A stretch of DNA of 64,000 nucleotides from Petrolisthes cinctipes (lineage: Eukaryota; Arthropoda; Malacostraca; Decapoda; Porcellanidae). Below the pieces are notes generated by a model. That model saw only the letters and a program-made list of their open reading frames with translations. It was not told where the DNA came from and made no database searches. The translations under genes were made by a program, and so were the position numbers. This document shows, piece by piece, positions 62,615-64,000 of this stretch. Where the stretch lies: assembly GCA_033782935.1 (NCBI GenBank), contig JAWQEG010000710.1:4278001-4342000 (forward strand), in the 5' to 3' direction. Within the stretch, counting starts at the first letter, position 1. Each line of letters opens with the position of its first letter.

Positions 62615-64000
62615 GGCTAAAAACATGCTAAAAATCGATCTTTTAGGTGCCAAAAAGTCGATATCTCAAATTCAGTCCCAAAACACCCGAAAATTCGACA
62701 TTTAGGGGTCCCAGAAGCGATCTGTACATGCCTACTCCGTGTTAGAGTATTTTCAAAATACATGCTCAAAACATACTGAAAATCGATCTTTTAGGTGCAC
62801 AAAAGTCGATATGTGCATGCATCTTCTGTACCCGTTTATATCTCAAATTCAGGCTCAAAACACCCGAAAATTCAATATTTTGGGGTCCCAGAAGCAATCT
62901 GTACATGCCTACTCAGTGTTAGAGTATTTTCAAAATTCAGGCCCAAAACATGCTGAAAATCGATATTTTAGATGCCCAAAGTCAATATGTGCATGTATCT
63001 TCTGTACCAGTTTATATCTCAAATTCAGGCTCAAAACACCCGAAAATTCAATATTTTGGGGTCCCAGAAGCAATCTGTACATGCCTACACAGTGCTAGAA
63101 TATCTTTAAAATATAGGCTAAAAACATGCTAAAAATCGATCTTTTAGGTGCCAAAAAGTCGATATCTCAAATTCAGTCCCAAAACACCCGAAAATTCGAT
63201 ATTTAGGGGTCCCAGAAGCGATCTGTACATGCCTACTCCGTGTTAGAGTATTTTCAAAATACATGCTCAAAACATACTGAAAATCGATCTTTTAGGTGCA
63301 CAAAAGTCGATATGTGCATGCATCTTCAGTACCCGTTTATATCTCAAATTCAGGCTCAAAACACCCGAAAATTCAATATTTTGGGGTCCCAGAAGCAATC
63401 TGTACATGCCTACTCAGTGTTAGAGTATTTTCAAAATACAGGCCCAAAACATGCTGAAAATCGATATTTTAGATGCCCAAAGTCAATATGTGCATGTATC
63501 TTCTGTACCCGTTTATATCTCAAATTCAGGCTCAAAACACCCGAAAATTCAATATTTTGGGGTCCCAGAAGCAATCTGTACATGCCTACACAGTGCTAGA
63601 ATATTTTCAAAATATAGGCTAAAAACATGCTAAAAATCGATCTTTTAGGTGCCAAAAAGTCGATATCTCAAATTCAGTCCCAAAATACCCGAAAATTCGA
63701 TATTTAGGGGTCCAAGAAGCGATCTGTACATGCCTACTCCGTGTTAGAGTATTTTCAAAATACAGGCCAAAAACATACTGAAAATCGATCTTTTACGTGC
63801 CCAAAAGTCGATATGTGCATGCATCTTCTGTACCCGTTTATATCTCAAATTCTGGCCCTAAACACCCGAAAATTCGATATTTTGGGGTCCCAGAAGCGAT
63901 CTGTACATGCCTACTCCGTGTTAAATTATTTTCAAAATTCAGGCCCAAAACATGCTGAAAATCGATATTTTTGGTGCCCAAAGTCAATATGTGCATGTAT

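Larger units (their letters stand above)
59651..62660. repeat. 3010-bp tandem duplication, copy 2
   Basis: Same unit order and markers as copy 1. It departs from copy 1 near 62410-62411 (cc against ta) and fully by 62571 (gcaatatg against gcaatctg). The following C has the expanded form gaatattttttttaaaatata. Confidence 0.9.
1..64000. repeat. Satellite DNA array filling the window (176/177-bp monomers, 501/491-bp higher-order repeats)
   Basis: The block beginning tctcaaattcag recurs about every 176 bp (148 or 138 bp for the short class) from the first base to the last, always in the same orientation. I can segment the whole window into about 119 HOR units starting with an A monomer, with no base left as unique spacer. 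Unit sizes are mainly 501 and 491 bp, with 667/677 (extra B), 324/325 (one monomer lost), 421 and one 148. Neighbouring copies differ by a few percent and some blocks by almost nothing, which points to recent amplification by unequal exchange. Known biology: arrays of this kind sit at centromeres, pericentromeres or heterochromatic knobs of eukaryotes. The family is not one I recognise, so chromosome position and species are open. No inverted segment, transposon or gene interrupts it. Confidence 0.97.
55639..64000. repeat. Array block 9: regular 501-bp trimers to the window end
   Basis: Units start at 55639, 56140, 56641, 57142 (505), 57647, 58148, 58649, 59150, 59651, 60152 (505), 60657, 61158, 61659, 62160 (504), 62664 and 63165. 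The last, from 63666, is cut by the window edge after 335 bp. All have full-length C; there are no 491-bp, dimer or tetramer units. Confidence 0.9.

Noticed and set aside
1..64000. Many plus-strand open frames of 60-191 codons (for example 54758-55333, 46276-46749, and a 119-codon frame in most trimers)
   Set aside because: They are the same repeat read in overlapping frames. Most begin at GTG or other non-ATG starts, the frames overlap each other, 10-bp and 1-bp indels shift or break them freely, and both reading frames of one region give similar peptides. Length differences such as 491 against 501 bp are not multiples of three, which purifying selection on a protein would not allow. No domain, signal or codon pattern is seen.
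1..64000. CRISPR array
   Set aside because: The repeats are directly adjacent with no unique spacers, and monomers of 148-177 bp are far longer than CRISPR repeats.
1..64000. Tandem gene cluster such as 5S rRNA, tRNA or histone genes with a 501-bp period
   Set aside because: A 500-bp tandem unit is typical of 5S rDNA in size, but I see no internal-control-region boxes, no A/B-box tRNA motifs and no rRNA core sequence. The 501-bp unit is clearly three diverged copies of one AT-rich monomer.
1..64000. Transposon or retrotransposon insertion
   Set aside because: Unit boundaries account for every stretch. No terminal repeats, target-site duplications or coding remnants were seen, and no segment lacks the satellite pattern.
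1..64000. Telomere repeats or interstitial telomeric sequence
   Set aside because: No run of TTAGGG, TTTAGGG or TTAGG repeats was seen; the isolated ttttaggtg is part of the monomer.

Overview
The whole window is one eukaryotic satellite-DNA array. I see no gene, RNA gene, transposon or unique spacer. Every repeat unit is head-to-tail in the same orientation, and the array runs off both ends. The sequence is AT-rich. I do not recognise the repeat family and cannot name the organism. The basic unit is 176-177 bp, in the size range of many centromeric satellites (human alpha satellite 171 bp, Arabidopsis 178 bp). A centromeric or pericentromeric block of a plant or animal chromosome is therefore the most likely setting. 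That placement is inference.

The array has four levels. (1) Each 176-bp monomer is itself an old dimer of two 88-bp halves, about 66% identical without gaps. (2) Three monomer classes, A (177 bp), B (176 bp) and C (148 bp, with a 29-bp deletion), form a 501-bp A-B-C higher-order repeat (HOR). A 10-bp deletion in C gives a 491-bp version. (3) Gain or loss of single monomers gives 667/677-bp tetramers (A-B-B-C), 324/325-bp dimers and one 148-bp monomer. Combinations of these form super-repeats of 1307 bp (491+491+325) and 1503 bp (3 x 501). (4) Blocks of several HORs are duplicated: 3457 bp, 3010 bp, 421 bp, and nested copies offset by 6154, 8482, 4828 and about 11370 bp.

Layout: 1-2651 mixed units with an 1168-bp duplication; 2652-11672 regular 501-bp trimers; 11673-18410 irregular units with hybrid monomers; 18411-25815 one 491-bp unit then the 3457-bp tandem duplication; 25816-32440 mixed 491/501/667 units; 32441-37668 four 1307-bp super-repeats; 37669-42488 mixed units; 42489-55638 nested multi-kilobase duplications, ending in a 421-bp tandem duplication with a fold-back junction; 55639-64000 regular 501-bp trimers containing the 3010-bp tandem duplication.

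The most notable signal is a set of small templated inversions. Two different 4-bp insertions and one deletion junction each contain an inverted copy of neighbouring bases, creating perfect palindromes or hairpins that later duplications then copied. Also notable are the 88-bp ancestry, a 15-bp dyad in A, most B and C monomers whose outer base pair changes in a compensatory way, and CG-to-CA changes at the sites that distinguish monomer classes. All alignments and counts were done by eye.
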